This document shows positions 62,990 through 64,000 of a stretch of 64,000 nucleotides of DNA, piece after piece. A program made the translations under genes and the position numbers. The first letter of the stretch is position 1. Every line of letters starts with the position of its first letter. The DNA comes from VXPQ01 sp965116435. Its GTDB lineage: Bacteria > Bacteroidota > Rhodothermia > Rhodothermales > VXPQ01. Under the pieces are notes generated by a model. The model saw only the letters and a list, made by a program, of their open reading frames with translations. It made no database searches and was not told where the DNA came from. The stretch covers positions 2,170,001 to 2,234,000 of the forward strand of contig OZ220686.1 in NCBI GenBank assembly GCA_965116435.1, written 5' to 3'.

Positions 62990-63582
62990 TCGGTGCGTTG
63001 GCAACCCGTTTCGTGTTGCAGGATTTTTTGACGGCGGCAGCCCGTAGCTACGCCGCGTCGGTTCCCGGCGAGGAGTCCGGCGGGCGGTTGCTTTTGCTGG
63101 GCGAAACGTCGCAAGTCCTGGAGGGATGGCGTTCGTGGACGGACGCCGTGCGTTTGTACGCCGAGGTGGCGCATCGATCCGAATGGGATGCGGCGGCGGC
63201 GCGCGCAGCCGCGCAGTTTGGCGTGGCGCTTGACCAGGAATTTCCCGGGGATCTGATTCCCTTGCCCGACGGATTCGCAGCGCGTCACCGGATTGTTCGG
63301 GAGCTGGCGGATTCTGGATTGACGCTGGGCCATTTCGACCCGTATTCGGTAGCGTTTCGGCATGTGGCCCGGGGCGACGAACCGGATTATCATATTGTAC
63401 TGACGTACATGAAATATGGCTGGATCGACCGGGAAGAGATGGGCGAACGTCTGACGGCGCTTTTGCCCATGTTTTCCATGGAAACGATTGCGCAGGACCC
63501 GGCGGAATTTCGCCGCAAGTACAAGGGGTTGCTTCAAATGGCGGACCGTCTGGATCCCGGCGTCGTGCACCGTCCTTTCTGA
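62986..63582 (+). CDS. Hypothetical protein coupled to the ferredoxin gene
   Basis: 198 residues, mostly helical, no membrane segment or cysteine motif. The start ATG at 62986 overlaps the ferredoxin stop. Segments such as GRLLLLGETSQVLEGWRSW and DPYSVAFRHVARGDEPDYHI give no family match that I recognise. Same operon as the radical SAM enzyme by spacing. Confidence 0.7.
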   Translation: MIGALATRFVLQDFLTAAARSYAASVPGEESGGRLLLLGETSQVLEGWRSWTDAVRLYAEVAHRSEWDAAAARAAAQFGVALDQEFPGDLIPLPDGFAARHRIVRELADSGLTLGHFDPYSVAFRHVARGDEPDYHIVLTYMKYGWIDREEMGERLTALLPMFSMETIAQDPAEFRRKYKGLLQMADRLDPGVVHRPF

Positions 63583-63597
63583 CGTTCTTTCGTCGCC

Positions 63598-64000
63598 ATG
63601 GCGTCCTCTCGGGACATAGCGCCGTCCGATGCGATGGAAGCGCGCGCGGCCGAACTGGCTGCGAAGCGGCTGGACTGGAACGAACTGGATTTCGTAGGCT
63701 GGAAGGAATTTCGCCGCATGGCTCCCGCCATCGTGCGCATGGAAACGGCGCGGCTGGAGCGGGTCATGGAAGAACTTGACCCGGGCAGCGACGCCTGGAA
63801 CGCGCTGGTGCGGGCGCGTTTCGGAATGCGTGCGTTCGCGGACGGCCTGGAGGAAGCGGACCGCGCTTCGCTTGCGCCCCGCGGCGATCATTTGCAACGC
63901 GCATTGCTTGCCGTCTCGCTTCTTGCAGAAGATATGGAGCCGTTGCGTTATGTTATGTATCGCCTTACGTACATTTACGACCGTCTCAAACTGATCTATT
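63598..64000 (+). CDS. Hypothetical protein, 5' part (runs off the window)
   Basis: ATG at 63598, 15 bp after the preceding stop, opens a frame that stays open to the last base (134 residues visible). It reads as real coding sequence: a helical protein with LDWNELDFVGWKEFRRMAP, ARLERVMEELDPGSDAWN and LRYVMYRLTYIYDRLKLIY. No signal peptide and no cysteines in the visible part. Function unknown; it continues the operon. Confidence 0.65.
   Translation, partial: MASSRDIAPSDAMEARAAELAAKRLDWNELDFVGWKEFRRMAPAIVRMETARLERVMEELDPGSDAWNALVRARFGMRAFADGLEEADRASLAPRGDHLQRALLAVSLLAEDMEPLRYVMYRLTYIYDRLKLIY

Overview
The window is 64 kb of a high-GC chromosome that looks like a Rhodothermota/Rhodothermales bacterium (relatives of Rhodothermus and Salinibacter). 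Supporting signs are an alternative complex III operon joined to a caa3 oxidase whose subunit I has the YSHP motif of A2-type oxidases, a type IX secretion C-terminal sorting domain, DUF5687 permeases, FloA, and generally weak Shine-Dalgarno sites. This placement is inferred from gene content; no rRNA or tRNA gene is visible.

Layout. 1-2.2 kb: tandem copies of a secreted protein of unknown function and a DNA glycosylase gene (tag). 2.2-6.1 kb: an accessory patch holding a moaC fragment, a two-gene membrane/vWA-like module whose first gene is broken at a C10 run, intact moaC, and an 18-bp minisatellite. 6.1-17.2 kb: envelope and housekeeping genes (floA, CNNM/CBS transporter, PspA/IM30, rpmE, uvrB, STAS antagonist, M16 peptidase). 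17.3-22 kb: an ABC exporter cluster with three DUF5687 permeases (one frameshifted at a T8 run, one half-length) and one ATPase. 22.2-22.9 kb: an isolated AT-rich gene, probably acquired. 23-39 kb: ABC-F protein, then a long minus-strand run: lipoprotein, asparagine-synthetase-like protein, DinG/XPD-like helicase, sugar-phosphate transferase, ROK kinase, nadC, accA, and a GT2 fusion.

39-54 kb: the respiratory core. actABCDEF (alternative complex III, quinol to cytochrome c) runs into a small membrane gene, a SCO copper chaperone and coxBACD (caa3 oxidase), nearly all close-packed. A SulP-STAS transporter follows.

55.4-64 kb: the most interesting segment. A CydA-like membrane protein without CydB and with an altered GRQPW signature is translationally coupled to two membrane-anchored c-type cytochromes. 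These are followed by a diheme c/ethylbenzene-dehydrogenase-like heme b protein, a radical SAM/SPASM enzyme with a protochlorophyllide-reductase-type C-terminal domain, a 2[4Fe-4S] ferredoxin, and three proteins I do not recognise, the last cut by the window end. My inference is a second terminal oxidase or reductase of the bd superfamily, fed by cytochrome c, with its own maturation and accessory factors.

All functional calls come from reading motifs and context by eye; no database search was run.
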